Of a DNA stretch of 64,000 nt, positions 17,014-25,876 are shown piece by piece. The translations under genes and the position numbers were made by a program. The stretch covers positions 136,531 to 200,530 of the forward strand of contig JAYYEI010000060.1 in the NCBI GenBank assembly GCA_036159995.1, read 5' to 3'. The notes below the pieces were generated by a model. That model was not told the origin of the DNA, did no database searches, and was given only the letters and a program-made list of their open reading frames with translations. Within the stretch, counting starts at the first letter, position 1. Each line of letters opens with the position of its first letter. The stretch comes from UBA8752 sp036159995 (GTDB lineage Bacteria; Bacteroidota; Bacteroidia; Flavobacteriales_D; Sanyastnellaceae).

Positions 17014-17958
17014 ATGTTCAATCGCCGCCAGCTCCGCATCAAGGTTCTGCAAGCCCTGTATGCCCTCCACTCCGACAAGGAGGGATCCGTGGAGGACGCC
17101 CACAAGCTCCTGATGAGCGCCGTGGAGAAGACGTACGACCTGTATCTGCTCTTGTTGCTGCTGATTGCCGAAATGCAGGATGCCGCCATCGAGCGCATCG
17201 AGGCGGGCCGGATGAAGCAGCAGCCCACGCGAGAGGACCTCCACCCCAACACCAAGTTCGTGAACAACAAGCCCCTGCGGGTCGTGATCAAGAGCAAGGC
17301 GCTGGCCAAGGAGGCGGCCAACCGGAGTCTCGGGTGGGCCAATGAGCAGGACCTGGTAAAGCGGCTGTTCAAATCCCTCGTGGCCAGTGAGGAATATGCG
17401 GCCTACATGGACAATGAGGAACGCGGATTCCAGCACGACCGGGAATCCCTGAACCGCATGTTCCGCAAGCACCTCATCAACGATGAGTCCCTTCAAGATT
17501 GGCTGGAGGAACAAAGCATCCTCTGGAGCGATGACCTCGACCTGGCCAGTTCCATCGTGCTCAAGACGATCAAGACCATTGCTGAGGATTCGGACGATCT
17601 CTTGCTGAGCGAGATGTGGAAAGAGGAAGGAGACGACAAGGACTTCCTCGAGCAGCTGTTCAGCCGCACGCTTGCGCTGGCCGGTGAGCACGACCAAGCC
17701 ATCGAAGAGGCAGCCTCGAATTGGGATCTCGAGCGGATTGCCACCATGGACCTTCTCTTGTTGCGCATGGCCCTCGCCGAAGCCCGCACCTTCGAATCCG
17801 TCCCCCTCAAGGTGACGATGAACGAGTACATCGACCTCGCGAAATTCTACAGCACCGAGAAGTCCGGCGCCTTCGTCAACGGAGTGCTCGACAAGCTGTT
17901 CGGCGCCATGCGAGAGGACGGGCGCATCGTCAAGACCGGCCGGGGCCTCATCGAATGA
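17014..17958 (+). CDS. nusB: Transcription antitermination factor NusB (long Bacteroidota form)
   Basis: RNA-binding partner of NusE (S10) in rRNA antitermination. At 314 residues it is about twice the length of proteobacterial NusB, as usual in this phylum, where the extra sequence lies between the N-terminal helix and the NusB core. Seen: N-terminal MFNRRQLRIKVLQALYALHS (NusB helix 1) and C-terminal core from about residue 235 with NWDLERIATMDLLLLRMALA, ESVPLKVTMNEYIDLAKFYS and GAFVNGVLDKL. It starts an operon: the stop overlaps the next start as ATGA. A small hairpin (GCAGG...CCTGC, 16993-17010) sits just before the ATG. Confidence 0.93.
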   Translation: MFNRRQLRIKVLQALYALHSDKEGSVEDAHKLLMSAVEKTYDLYLLLLLLIAEMQDAAIERIEAGRMKQQPTREDLHPNTKFVNNKPLRVVIKSKALAKEAANRSLGWANEQDLVKRLFKSLVASEEYAAYMDNEERGFQHDRESLNRMFRKHLINDESLQDWLEEQSILWSDDLDLASSIVLKTIKTIAEDSDDLLLSEMWKEEGDDKDFLEQLFSRTLALAGEHDQAIEEAASNWDLERIATMDLLLLRMALAEARTFESVPLKVTMNEYIDLAKFYSTEKSGAFVNGVLDKLFGAMREDGRIVKTGRGLIE

Positions 17959-18437
17959 GACGCCCCTCCGGAATCCGCATTGCCGTCGTGGCCATCGGCC
18001 TTCTGAGCGCCGCTCTGATGGGCTGTTCGGGATCCTCCGGAAATCAGGTGGACTCCAGCTTCATCCACCTCCCCGGGGCCGGGGGCACGGAGGACGCCCC
18101 CCGGATGGCCTGGGTCGAAACCGACATCGACCTGGGGCTTGTTGCCGCCGGGGAATCCCGCGAGCTCGCCTATGAGTTGACCAACACCGGAGGGTCCCCC
18201 CTCATCGTGACGCAGGTTTTGCCCAGCTGCGGCTGTGCCATTGCTGAACCCTGGGACCCCTCTCCCCTCGCTCCTGGCCAATCCACCCGCATCCTGCTCC
18301 GCTTCGAAGCGGGAGAATCCACACGAACCCTGTCCGAATCGGCCACCGTGGTGACCAATGCAATTCCCGCCTCCGTGGAATTGCGGTTCACCGCCCAGGT
18401 GCTCGGCCCGGACCGCATTCCAGATCCAGAATCATGA
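17955..18437 (+). CDS. DUF1573 lipoprotein
   Basis: A 160-residue exported protein with a lipobox-type signal (VVAIGLLSAALMGC). The rest matches the DUF1573 Ig-like fold: IDLGLVAAGESRELAYELTN, the Cys pair in VLPSCGCAIAEPWD, and LAPGQSTRILLRFEAG. DUF1573 domains are small periplasmic or surface beta-sandwiches of unknown role. It starts inside the nusB stop (ATGA) and its own stop overlaps yajC in the same way, so the three are translated together. The order nusB - DUF1573 - yajC recurs in Bacteroidota. Confidence 0.88.
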   Translation: MRRPSGIRIAVVAIGLLSAALMGCSGSSGNQVDSSFIHLPGAGGTEDAPRMAWVETDIDLGLVAAGESRELAYELTNTGGSPLIVTQVLPSCGCAIAEPWDPSPLAPGQSTRILLRFEAGESTRTLSESATVVTNAIPASVELRFTAQVLGPDRIPDPES

Positions 18438-18760
18438 CCCTTTCCCACATCCTAGCCCAGGCCGCTCCAGCCGGCGGTGGCAGCACCCTGGTGTTCATCG
18501 TCGGCACCATGCTCGTCTTCTATTTCTTCATCATGCGTCCGCAGATCAAGAAGCAGAAGGAAGCCCGCACGTTCCGGGACAACGTCGCCCCCGGTGACGA
18601 GGTCGTCACGGTCGGTGGAATCCACGGCGAGGTGATGTCGGTCAACCACGACAAGGGCTATGCCGAGTTGAAGGTGCTCAAGGGCGAAATCCGCGTGGAT
18701 CTGGCCGGCATCTCTGCGGAAGGCGGCGCCAGCCAAGAAGCCATCGAACAACGCTCCTGA
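18434..18760 (+). CDS. yajC: Preprotein translocase subunit YajC
   Basis: Accessory subunit of the SecDF-YajC complex in the inner membrane. The 108 residues have one transmembrane segment (STLVFIVGTMLVFYFFIMRP) followed by the YajC signature QIKKQKEARTFRDNVAPGDE and VVTVGGIHGEVMSV. Start overlaps the DUF1573 stop by 4 nt; the next gene starts 1 nt after its stop. secDF is not in this window. Confidence 0.95.
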   Translation: MTLSHILAQAAPAGGGSTLVFIVGTMLVFYFFIMRPQIKKQKEARTFRDNVAPGDEVVTVGGIHGEVMSVNHDKGYAELKVLKGEIRVDLAGISAEGGASQEAIEQRS

Positions 18761-18761
18761 G

Positions 18762-19190
18762 ATGGGCCTCCTCGGCACCTTGCGCAAGCGGGTTCTGGCC
18801 CTCAACGGCCGCACCCTCCTGATCTGTGTCGGCCTCTCGTCCTTCCTCTGGATGCTGCGGACCATGGAGGGAGAGCGGACCGTGACCTACACCTTCGGCA
18901 TCGAATTGGTCGGGGTCGAGGCCAGCACGGGCCTGCAAGCGGACCTGCTGGATTCCCTGGCCAAGGCCGAGGTGGTGCTCTCCCCATGGGATCACCTCAG
19001 CGGCCGGTGGCGCCCGAACCGCGAACCCGTCCGGCTCCGCGTCGAAGGACTGCGGACACCGCGCACGGAAGTGCCTTCCGAGCAGCTCGGTGCGGAAATC
19101 GAACACCGGCTCGGGAACAGCGCCCGCGTGAGGGCCATTTCGCCGGCCACCCTCGCCATTGACGTCCGGCGGGGCAACCGCACACGATGA
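18762..19190 (+). CDS. YbbR/CdaR-like single-pass membrane protein, short
   Basis: A 142-residue protein with one N-terminal membrane segment (TLLICVGLSSFLWMLRTM) and a beta-rich extracytoplasmic part (VTYTFGIELVGVEASTGLQA, VRLRVEGLRTPRTEVPS, ISPATLAIDVRRG). In Bacteroidota the gene after yajC commonly encodes a YbbR-like protein of about 300 residues, so this may be a shortened member. The identification rests mostly on position and topology. The usual next gene, coaE, is replaced here by an NhaC antiporter 4 nt downstream. Confidence 0.55.
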   Translation: MGLLGTLRKRVLALNGRTLLICVGLSSFLWMLRTMEGERTVTYTFGIELVGVEASTGLQADLLDSLAKAEVVLSPWDHLSGRWRPNREPVRLRVEGLRTPRTEVPSEQLGAEIEHRLGNSARVRAISPATLAIDVRRGNRTR

Positions 19191-19194
19191 TGCC

Positions 19195-20688
19195 ATGACC
19201 TCCTCGACCTCGCCCACTACTTCCCTAGGGATGGCCCTGCTGCCCATTCTGTTGCTCGTCCTCCTGTTGGCGGCGGATGTCATCGCCTTCGGAGAGGACA
19301 GCAGCTATGGAAGCAATCAGGTCGCCCTGCTCATCGCCTCGGGGGCCACGGTCGCCCTCGGCATGGCCCGGGGCCAATCCTGGGACCATTTCGAGTCCCG
19401 GATCAAGGACACGCTGGGCGATGCCGTTGGCGCCATCCTCATCCTGCTCCTGATTGGGGCGCTCGCCGGAACCTGGCTTGTCTCCGGCATCATTCCCACC
19501 CTCATCGACGTCGGACTGGACGTCCTGAGCAAAGACATCTTCCTGCCCGCCGCCTGCATCCTGTGCGCCGCGGTGAGCCTTGCCACAGGGTCGAGCTGGG
19601 GCACAGTCGGCACCGTCGGTGTCGCCCTGATCGGCATCGGACAGGCGCTCGGCCTCAGTGAAGGCTGGACGGCCGGTGCCATCATCTCCGGCGCCTACTT
19701 CGGCGACAAGCTCTCCCCCCTTTCGGACACAACGAACCTCGCCCCGACCGTGGCGGGCACCGACCTCTTCACCCACATCCGGTTCATGCTGTGGACCACG
19801 GTGCCCAGCATCCTCATCGCCCTCATCGTGTTCACCTTGGCCGGACTGGGCGCGGAGGGACCCGCAGACCTGGGTGGAGCCGCCGAGCTGCAGTCCGTGT
19901 TGGCCGCCCACTTCAACCTGCATTGGGCCCTGTTCCTCGTTCCGGTTGGGGTCATCGTGTTGATTGCTCGGAAGGTGGCGCCTGTTCCCGCCCTCTTCCT
20001 CGGCGTCCTCGGAGGCGCTTTGGCCGCTGCCATCGCCCAACCGGACCTCATCCGAACCCTCGGATCGGATGCGATCGGCCCCGCCCTCGGGCTGGGTGAC
20101 ACCTACCTCGGAGCCGCCTTTTCGACGCTGATGACCGCCGCCGCGCTCGACACGGCCATCGAAACCGGCAACCCGATGGTCAACGACCTGCTCACCGCCG
20201 GTGGCATGGCCGGCATGTTGAATACCGTGTGGCTGATCATCTGCGCCCTCACCTTCGGTGCCGTGATGGGGGCCGCCGGCTTCCTCGAGCGCATCACCGC
20301 CGCCATCCTCTCCGCGGTCCGGGGCACCTTTTCCCTGGTCTTCGGCACGGCCTTCTCCAGTGTGGTGTTCAATGTGATCGCCGCCGACCAGTACATCGCC
20401 ATCGTCGTCCCGGGCCGGATGTTCCGCGAAGCCTATGCCGAGCGTGGTGTGGCACCCCAACTGCTCAGCCGGACCCTGGAGGATGCCGGCACCGTGACCA
20501 GCGTGCTCATTCCCTGGAACACCTGTGGCGTCGCCCAGAGTGGCGTGCTCGGCGTTGGGGTCCTCGCCTTCGCTCCCTACTGCGTCTTCAATTACGTCTC
20601 GCCCTTGATGACCCTCCTTGTGGCCGCCCTCGGCTTCCGCATTCCTCCGCCGGTGCCCGTCCAAGGGACTTCCGCGGAGGTGGAGTAA
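19195..20688 (+). CDS. nhaC: NhaC-family Na+/H+ antiporter
   Basis: Polytopic inner-membrane antiporter of 497 residues with about a dozen hydrophobic segments (for example LPILLLVLLLAADVIAF, AILILLLIGALAGTWLVSGI, SILIALIVFTLAGLG). NhaC-type signatures are SSWGTVGTVGVALIGIG, IISGAYFGDKLSPLSDTTNL and, late, EDAGTVTSVLIPWNTCGVAQ. The ATG at 19195 directly precedes the MTSSTSP start; the frame extends to 19159 inside the preceding gene. It follows that gene by 4 nt. Physiologically expected to extrude Na+ and regulate pH, consistent with a marine or saline habitat; the substrate could instead be a Na+/carboxylate pair, as for some NhaC relatives. Confidence 0.87.
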   Translation: MTSSTSPTTSLGMALLPILLLVLLLAADVIAFGEDSSYGSNQVALLIASGATVALGMARGQSWDHFESRIKDTLGDAVGAILILLLIGALAGTWLVSGIIPTLIDVGLDVLSKDIFLPAACILCAAVSLATGSSWGTVGTVGVALIGIGQALGLSEGWTAGAIISGAYFGDKLSPLSDTTNLAPTVAGTDLFTHIRFMLWTTVPSILIALIVFTLAGLGAEGPADLGGAAELQSVLAAHFNLHWALFLVPVGVIVLIARKVAPVPALFLGVLGGALAAAIAQPDLIRTLGSDAIGPALGLGDTYLGAAFSTLMTAAALDTAIETGNPMVNDLLTAGGMAGMLNTVWLIICALTFGAVMGAAGFLERITAAILSAVRGTFSLVFGTAFSSVVFNVIAADQYIAIVVPGRMFREAYAERGVAPQLLSRTLEDAGTVTSVLIPWNTCGVAQSGVLGVGVLAFAPYCVFNYVSPLMTLLVAALGFRIPPPVPVQGTSAEVE

Positions 20689-20721
20689 ACCCAACGCGCC
20701 TCCCGCCTGTTGAACCCCTCC

Positions 20722-23601
20722 ATGGAGCAGGACGCCTATCTCGCCCTACAGGACGACCGGACCATCCGGGTCGAACGCGCCGCGGAAAACAACCTGCAGC
20801 ACATCGACGTGGACATCCCCCGGGACCGGCTCGTCGTGGTGACCGGCGTGAGCGGATCGGGGAAATCCAGTTTGGCGTTCAACACCCTGCACGCCGAAGG
20901 CCAGCGCCGTTACCTCGAGACCTTCAGCGCCTACGCCCGCCAGTTCATGGGCGGACTCGAGCGGCCCAAGGTGGAGCGCATCACGGGGCTGAGTCCGGTC
21001 ATCGCCATCGAGCAGAAGACCATCAGCCGCAATCCGAGGTCCACGGTCGGAACGGTCACCGAACTGCTCGACTTCCTCCGCGTGCTCTTCGCTCGGGCCG
21101 CCACGGCGTATTCGAGTGCCACAGGGGAGCCCATGGTCCGCTTCACCGATGAAGGCATTCTGTCGCGCATCGTCGAGGACTATGCCGGTGAGCGGCTCCT
21201 GCTCCTCGCGCCCCTCGTCCGGGGCCGGAAAGGGCATTACCGGGAGCTCTTCGAGACCATCCAGAAGCAAGGCTACCTCCGGGCCCGCGTGGACGGGGAA
21301 GTCGTGGAACTCGAGCCTGGATTCCGTGTGGACCGCTACAAGGTCCACGACATCGAGGCCGTGGTGGACCGCATCGTCGTGCCCGACCCGCCGGCACTGG
21401 ACGAAGACGGCAAGCCGGCCAACGAGGAGGCGGCCCGGGTCATGCGTTCCCTGCGGACCGCTCTGGCCATGGGCAAAGGCAGCATGATGGTGCTGCCAGT
21501 GGACGACGCGGTGCCCCGCCACTTTTCCCGGGCCCTCATGTGCCCGACCACCGGGATCAGTTACCCGGAACCGGAGCCCAACCTCTTCTCGTTCAACTCC
21601 CCGTACGGCGCCTGTTCCACCTGCAATGGCCTGGGGCAGGTCGCGGAAGCGTCTCGGGAGCTGATCATTCCCGACGGGAGCAAAAACCTCCGACAGGGTG
21701 GTCTCGCTCCCCTGGGGGTCCTGAAGACCGGATGGACCCGGCAGGTCGTGGAGGTGATGCTCGAGTCAGCTGGCCATTCGGCCCGGACGCCGATGGAAGA
21801 GGTCGATGAGGCCACGATGTCCAGCATCCTGTACGGCGCGGACCAGCCCGTCGTCCTCCCCGGCAAAGCCGGAACCAAGGAGCGCCGCGTCCGGTTCGAC
21901 GGGGTCATTGCGACCATCGAACGGGCCGCCAAGGATGGGTCCGGGGCTCCGCTGAAGCGGTGGGCCCAGAAATTCCTGCACAAACGCCCCTGCCCCTCCT
22001 GCGGGGGGTCCCGCCTCAAGCCCACCGCCCACCAGTTCAAGATTGCCGGGGCCACCCTGCCCGACGTGGTGGGGATGGACCTGAAGGACCTCATGGCCTG
22101 GGCGGGCAGTGCGCTCGACACCCTGGGAGAACGCGAGGCGGCCATCGCCAAGGAACCGCTTCAGGAAATCCACGCCCGACTGGGCTTCCTGCTCGACATG
22201 GGGCTCGACTACCTGACGCTCGACCGCCCTGCACGGTCCCTGAGCGGTGGAGAAGCCCAGCGCATCCGGCTGGCCACCCAGATCGGCTCCAAGCTCACCG
22301 GCGTCCTGTACATCCTCGACGAACCCAGCATCGGCCTGCACCAGCGGGACAACCAGCGCCTCATCGACAGCCTCAAGACCCTGCGTGACGTGGGCAACAC
22401 GGTCATCGTGGTCGAGCACGACGAAGACATGATGCGGCAGGCCGACCACCTGATCGACATCGGTCCGGGCGCGGGAAAGCACGGAGGCCAGGTCGTGGCC
22501 GAAGGACCGCCCGCCTCCCACCTCGCCCAGGGCAGCGTCACAGCCGAGTTCCTCGACGGACGCCGGGGCATCGCCATTCCCGGGAAGCGCCGGAAAGGCA
22601 ACCGGAAAAAGCTCGGCTTGCTCGGTGCTACCGGTCACAACCTGAAGTCGGTGGACCTCCGGCTCCCTCTGGGCACCTTCATCTGCGTGACCGGGGTCAG
22701 CGGCAGCGGCAAGAGCACCCTGATTAACCAGACGCTCCACCCCGCGCTGCACAACCATTTCTACGAGGAGACCAAGCGCCCCCTGCCCTTCAAAAAACTA
22801 TCGGGCCTCCAGCACCTCGACAAGGTCATCGCCATCGACCAGAGTCCCATCGGGCGCACGCCCCGCTCCAACCCCGCCACCTACACCGGTGTCTTCAGCG
22901 AAATCCGCTCCCTCTTCACCCAGCTGCCGGAGGCCAAAATTCGCGGGTACAAACCCGGACGGTTCTCCTTCAATGTGGTCGGAGGCCGCTGCGAGACCTG
23001 CAAGGGGGCGGGCTTGCGGACCATCGAGATGAACTTCCTGCCGGACGTGCACGTCCAGTGCGAAGACTGTGGGGGCAAGCGCTACAACCGGGAAACGGTG
23101 GAAATCCGCTACCGCGGCAAGTCCATCTCCGATGTGTTGGACATGACGATTGAGGAGGCGCTCGAGTTCTTCGACGCGCACCCCAAAATCAAACGGGTGT
23201 GCAGCACGTTGCGGGACGTCGGTCTCGGCTACCTCACCCTCGGCCAGCCCTCCACCACCCTCTCCGGCGGAGAAGCCCAGCGCGTCAAGCTGTCCACCGA
23301 GCTCGCGCGGAAGGACACCGGCAACACCTTCTACATCCTCGACGAGCCGACCACCGGGCTTCATTTCCAAGATGTCGAGATGCTCCTTAACGTACTCCAT
23401 CGCCTTGTTGATCAAGGAAATACGGTCCTTGTGATCGAGCATCAGTTGGACGTGGCCTGCAATGCCGACCACATCGTTGACATCGGTCCGGAAGGCGGCC
23501 ATGGAGGCGGCACCATCGTCGCTCAGGGCACGCCGGAAGAGGTGGCCAACAGCGACGGAGCCACGGCACCGTTCCTCCGCCAGATGTTGGAACGCCCGTG
23601 A
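20722..23601 (+). CDS. uvrA: Excinuclease ABC subunit A
   Basis: Damage-recognition ATPase of nucleotide excision repair, 959 residues from the ATG at 20722 (an upstream TTG at 20710 is less likely). Two ABC cassettes: Walker A VTGVSGSGKSSLAFNTLHAE and VTGVSGSGKSTLINQTLHP; signatures RSLSGGEAQRIRLATQIGS and TTLSGGEAQRVKLSTELA; Walker B YILDEPSIGLHQRDN and YILDEPTTGLHFQD. The C-terminal zinc module is intact (CETCKGAG ... CEDCGGKRYN). The N-terminal zinc module reads CPTTGISYPEPEPNLFSFN then CSTCNGLG, so one of its four Cys is replaced by Thr. It follows nhaC after 33 nt; co-transcription is uncertain. Confidence 0.96.
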   Translation: MEQDAYLALQDDRTIRVERAAENNLQHIDVDIPRDRLVVVTGVSGSGKSSLAFNTLHAEGQRRYLETFSAYARQFMGGLERPKVERITGLSPVIAIEQKTISRNPRSTVGTVTELLDFLRVLFARAATAYSSATGEPMVRFTDEGILSRIVEDYAGERLLLLAPLVRGRKGHYRELFETIQKQGYLRARVDGEVVELEPGFRVDRYKVHDIEAVVDRIVVPDPPALDEDGKPANEEAARVMRSLRTALAMGKGSMMVLPVDDAVPRHFSRALMCPTTGISYPEPEPNLFSFNSPYGACSTCNGLGQVAEASRELIIPDGSKNLRQGGLAPLGVLKTGWTRQVVEVMLESAGHSARTPMEEVDEATMSSILYGADQPVVLPGKAGTKERRVRFDGVIATIERAAKDGSGAPLKRWAQKFLHKRPCPSCGGSRLKPTAHQFKIAGATLPDVVGMDLKDLMAWAGSALDTLGEREAAIAKEPLQEIHARLGFLLDMGLDYLTLDRPARSLSGGEAQRIRLATQIGSKLTGVLYILDEPSIGLHQRDNQRLIDSLKTLRDVGNTVIVVEHDEDMMRQADHLIDIGPGAGKHGGQVVAEGPPASHLAQGSVTAEFLDGRRGIAIPGKRRKGNRKKLGLLGATGHNLKSVDLRLPLGTFICVTGVSGSGKSTLINQTLHPALHNHFYEETKRPLPFKKLSGLQHLDKVIAIDQSPIGRTPRSNPATYTGVFSEIRSLFTQLPEAKIRGYKPGRFSFNVVGGRCETCKGAGLRTIEMNFLPDVHVQCEDCGGKRYNRETVEIRYRGKSISDVLDMTIEEALEFFDAHPKIKRVCSTLRDVGLGYLTLGQPSTTLSGGEAQRVKLSTELARKDTGNTFYILDEPTTGLHFQDVEMLLNVLHRLVDQGNTVLVIEHQLDVACNADHIVDIGPEGGHGGGTIVAQGTPEEVANSDGATAPFLRQMLERP

Positions 23602-23605
23602 ACGC

Positions 23606-23614
23606 TACCTTTTG
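23606..23614 (+). promoter_or_regulatory. -7-like box (TACCTTTTG) of the LOG-family gene
   Basis: TACCTTTTG lies 4 nt after the uvrA stop and 17 nt before the ATG at 23632; one base longer than TAnnTTTG. The stretch after it (GTATATTATATC) is strikingly AT-rich for this genome. Confidence 0.45.
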
Positions 23615-23631
23615 TGCCGTATATTATATCT

Positions 23632-24327
23632 ATGGCACAGAAACCGATTATTGACCCGAGGAGCTGGAACGACATCAAAGCCCACGACAGCTGGTCCATC
23701 TTCAAGATCATGTCCGAGTTCGTGGAAGGCTTCGAGAGCCTGCAGCGTGTCGGACCCTGCATCAGCATTTTCGGTTCAGCCCGGAAGGCGCCCGATGACC
23801 CGGATTACGTGCTGGCCACGGAAATCGGCAGCAAGCTCGTCCGAAGTGGATATGGCGTCATCACCGGAGGGGGACCTGGCATCATGGAAGCGGGAAACAA
23901 GGGCGCCCACGAGGAAGGAGGCGTGTCGGTGGGCCTGAACATGAACCTGCCCCACGAGCAGCACCACAACCCGTACATCAGCCCGGAGACGAGCCTCGAA
24001 TTCGACTACTTCTTCGTGCGAAAGGTGATGTTCATGAAGTACTCGCAGGGCTACATCGTGCTGCCCGGCGGCTTCGGCACCCTAGACGAGCTCTTCGAAG
24101 CCATCACCCTCATCCAGACGTCAAAGTCCAAGCGATTCCCGATTGTGCTGGTCCGTTCGGCCTTCTGGAATGGCTTGATGGACTGGATCAAATCTGTCCT
24201 CCTCGAGCAGAACGCCACCATCAGCGCCAAGGACCTCGACCTGATCCATGTGGTGGACACCGCCGACGAGGCCGTGGCCATCATGGACGACTTCTACTCG
24301 AACTACCTGCTGAAGCCCAACTTCTGA
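23632..24327 (+). CDS. LOG-family (TIGR00730) Rossmann-fold protein, probable nucleoside 5'-monophosphate phosphoribohydrolase
   Basis: A 231-residue cytosolic protein. The LOG-family motifs are ISIFGSARKAPDD, GYGVITGGGPGIMEAGNKGA and YIVLPGGFGTLDELFEAITL (the PGGxGTxxE nucleotide-binding and catalytic motif). Family members hydrolyse cytokinin riboside monophosphates or AMP-like nucleotides to base plus ribose 5-phosphate. The actual substrate is unknown. The ATG at 23632 is preferred to the in-frame GTG at 23614, which overlaps the promoter box. Confidence 0.9.
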   Translation: MAQKPIIDPRSWNDIKAHDSWSIFKIMSEFVEGFESLQRVGPCISIFGSARKAPDDPDYVLATEIGSKLVRSGYGVITGGGPGIMEAGNKGAHEEGGVSVGLNMNLPHEQHHNPYISPETSLEFDYFFVRKVMFMKYSQGYIVLPGGFGTLDELFEAITLIQTSKSKRFPIVLVRSAFWNGLMDWIKSVLLEQNATISAKDLDLIHVVDTADEAVAIMDDFYSNYLLKPNF

Positions 24328-24361
24328 GCAACGTCGATTCCGCCGCCTGAGTTCGGAGAGC

Positions 24362-24745
24362 ATGAAGCCGCTGCACCTTCTTCCCCTCGTCCTGCTCCTT
24401 GCCAGTTGCGAGGGGAGAACGAGCATGACCCACACCTTTTGGAATGGGACGTCCGATACGCTCCGGTTGACAGCACGCTTTGATGCCCTGCCTTGGAATG
24501 ACTCGATTGCCGTCACCCTGCCGCCTGAAGGCGGCATGACCTTGTACACCTATGACATGCGAGGCAAGTGCTCGGATTGCGCGGAATTCGGCTACCCGAC
24601 CCGTTGGGTCGACACCCTCGAGCTCGACAGCCGGAATTGGGCCCAGTATCCTGGTCCCGCGGCATGGTATACGGAAGTCAGCGAGGGGCGGACGTGGATA
24701 GAATTCAATCACATCCTGCACATCGGCATTGGAATGGTGGAGTGA
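24362..24745 (+). CDS. Small lipoprotein of unknown function
   Basis: A 127-residue predicted lipoprotein with signal and lipobox LHLLPLVLLLASC, Cys at about residue 16. The mature part is beta-like (HTFWNGTSDTLRLTARFDAL, GGMTLYTYDMRGK) with a CSDC pair. No family recognised. It follows the LOG gene by 34 nt and precedes a T9SS-secreted protein on the same strand by 31 nt. Confidence 0.65.
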   Translation: MKPLHLLPLVLLLASCEGRTSMTHTFWNGTSDTLRLTARFDALPWNDSIAVTLPPEGGMTLYTYDMRGKCSDCAEFGYPTRWVDTLELDSRNWAQYPGPAAWYTEVSEGRTWIEFNHILHIGIGMVE

Positions 24746-24765
24746 GCCCTGCACCTTCGCAGGGC
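24746..24765 (+). repeat. Perfect 7-bp inverted repeat between two secreted-protein genes
   Basis: GCCCTGC ACCTTC GCAGGGC forms a perfect hairpin starting at the end of the upstream gene and ending 11 nt before the next ATG. There is no T-run, so it is not a canonical terminator. The loop is the core of a -7-like box (CACCTTCG). Confidence 0.6.
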
Positions 24766-24776
24766 AAATCAACCCC

Positions 24777-25760
24777 ATGAAACACGCGCTTCTTCTGGTC
24801 CTGCTTTCGCCTGTGACCCTGTTCTCCCAGCTGCCGTTCGACCTCACAGTCCTCGATCAGCCCTACACCCCCCTGCTGGAATCCACAGTCTTGGAAACCA
24901 GTCAATATGACTACTCAGATGGGTGGGATGACCCGGAGTTTTCCGTGCCGCTCGGGTTCGATTTCAATTACAGCGGCTATGTCATCGACGCCCTCGATCA
25001 GGTGGGCGTCGGGGCCCTGATGATGGGGACGACCATTGACGACAAGAGCGGCCTTCCCTTGCTTCACGGCTTCATCCCCACCAACTTCGATTTGGCTGAC
25101 AACGGAATGGCAGGCGGTTCGCCTTCCCTCATCCGGTGGCAGACGTCAGGGGCACCCGGGGAACAGGTCTTCACCATGGAATGGGCTGATGCCGGACTCT
25201 ATGAGGAGGTGTTTGCTGACTCTGCCGTCAAGGAACTCAGCTCGATTGACCTGCAGTTGAGGCTGTACGAAGCGGATGGGGTCATTGAATTCCACTTCGG
25301 CCCCTCTTCCATCCTCACGCCCCTTGAAGAACCTGCCATCAGCGGCTTGCTGCTCGAGTTTGACCCCTTCAGCTACAGCGGAACGGTGTTTGCCTTGGAC
25401 GGCAATCCCACAGATCCCACGCTCGAGCCCCTCGGGGACATCTACGAGTGGTACTATGGTCCCTATCTCCTCTCTCACCCGGCGGATGGCACCGTCTATC
25501 GCTTCGGCCCCACCGGCACGACCCTTGACCTCGTCGAGGTCCAGGCCACCGAGTTGCAAGCATGGCCCAACCCCACGGCAGGTGAGGTCAATCTGGCCTT
25601 TGATGGCGGACACGTGTGGACCGTCCTGGACGCTGCGGGTCGCGTTGTGATGAGCGGTGAAGGGCAGGATGGCCAGCGCCTCGACCTCTCTGGACTCGAC
25701 GCCGGTGCTTACACCGTTCGGCTCGACAACGGCGCCGCCCAGCGCTTGGTGAAGCTCTGA
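24777..25760 (+). CDS. Secreted protein with type A T9SS C-terminal sorting domain
   Basis: A 327-residue exported protein with signal peptide (ALLLVLLSPVTLFSQ). The body is beta-rich (VPLGFDFNYSGYVIDALDQV, VIEFHFGPSSI), resembling domains that pair a phage-tail-like sheet with a T9SS tag, but I cannot name the fold. The last 75 or so residues are a type A sorting domain: LQAWPNPTAGEVNLAFDGG, VLDAAGRVVMSGEG, LDLSGLDAGAYTVRL and the final QRLVKL. It should be exported by PorU-type processing to the surface or medium. A strong terminator follows. Confidence 0.82.
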   Translation: MKHALLLVLLSPVTLFSQLPFDLTVLDQPYTPLLESTVLETSQYDYSDGWDDPEFSVPLGFDFNYSGYVIDALDQVGVGALMMGTTIDDKSGLPLLHGFIPTNFDLADNGMAGGSPSLIRWQTSGAPGEQVFTMEWADAGLYEEVFADSAVKELSSIDLQLRLYEADGVIEFHFGPSSILTPLEEPAISGLLLEFDPFSYSGTVFALDGNPTDPTLEPLGDIYEWYYGPYLLSHPADGTVYRFGPTGTTLDLVEVQATELQAWPNPTAGEVNLAFDGGHVWTVLDAAGRVVMSGEGQDGQRLDLSGLDAGAYTVRLDNGAAQRLVKL

Positions 25761-25780
25761 CGGGCTGACAGCCTGACACG

Positions 25781-25819
25781 AAAAATCCGGTGACCTCCTG
25801 TCAGGTCGTCGGATTTTTT
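25781..25819 (+). terminator. Rho-independent terminator after the T9SS protein gene
   Basis: Long hairpin with arms AAAAATCCG and CGGATTTTT, an inner GACCT/AGGTC pairing and a T6 tract. It separates the preceding genes from htpG, which therefore needs its own promoter. Confidence 0.88.
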
Positions 25820-25876
25820 GCTTTGGCACCGCCCGGCACGGGATTTGACCTTGGCTCTGCACGACATTGATTCATC

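Noticed and set aside
16890..17372. N-terminal extension of the DUF4249 lipoprotein frame into nusB
   Set aside because: It would put over 160 residues before a clear lipoprotein signal peptide, cross the TAATTTTG promoter box and overlap nusB.
19225..20694. A 489-codon minus-strand frame, Gly/Asp/Glu/His rich
   Set aside because: Antisense to nhaC. The polar composition is what a hydrophobic membrane gene gives on its opposite strand.
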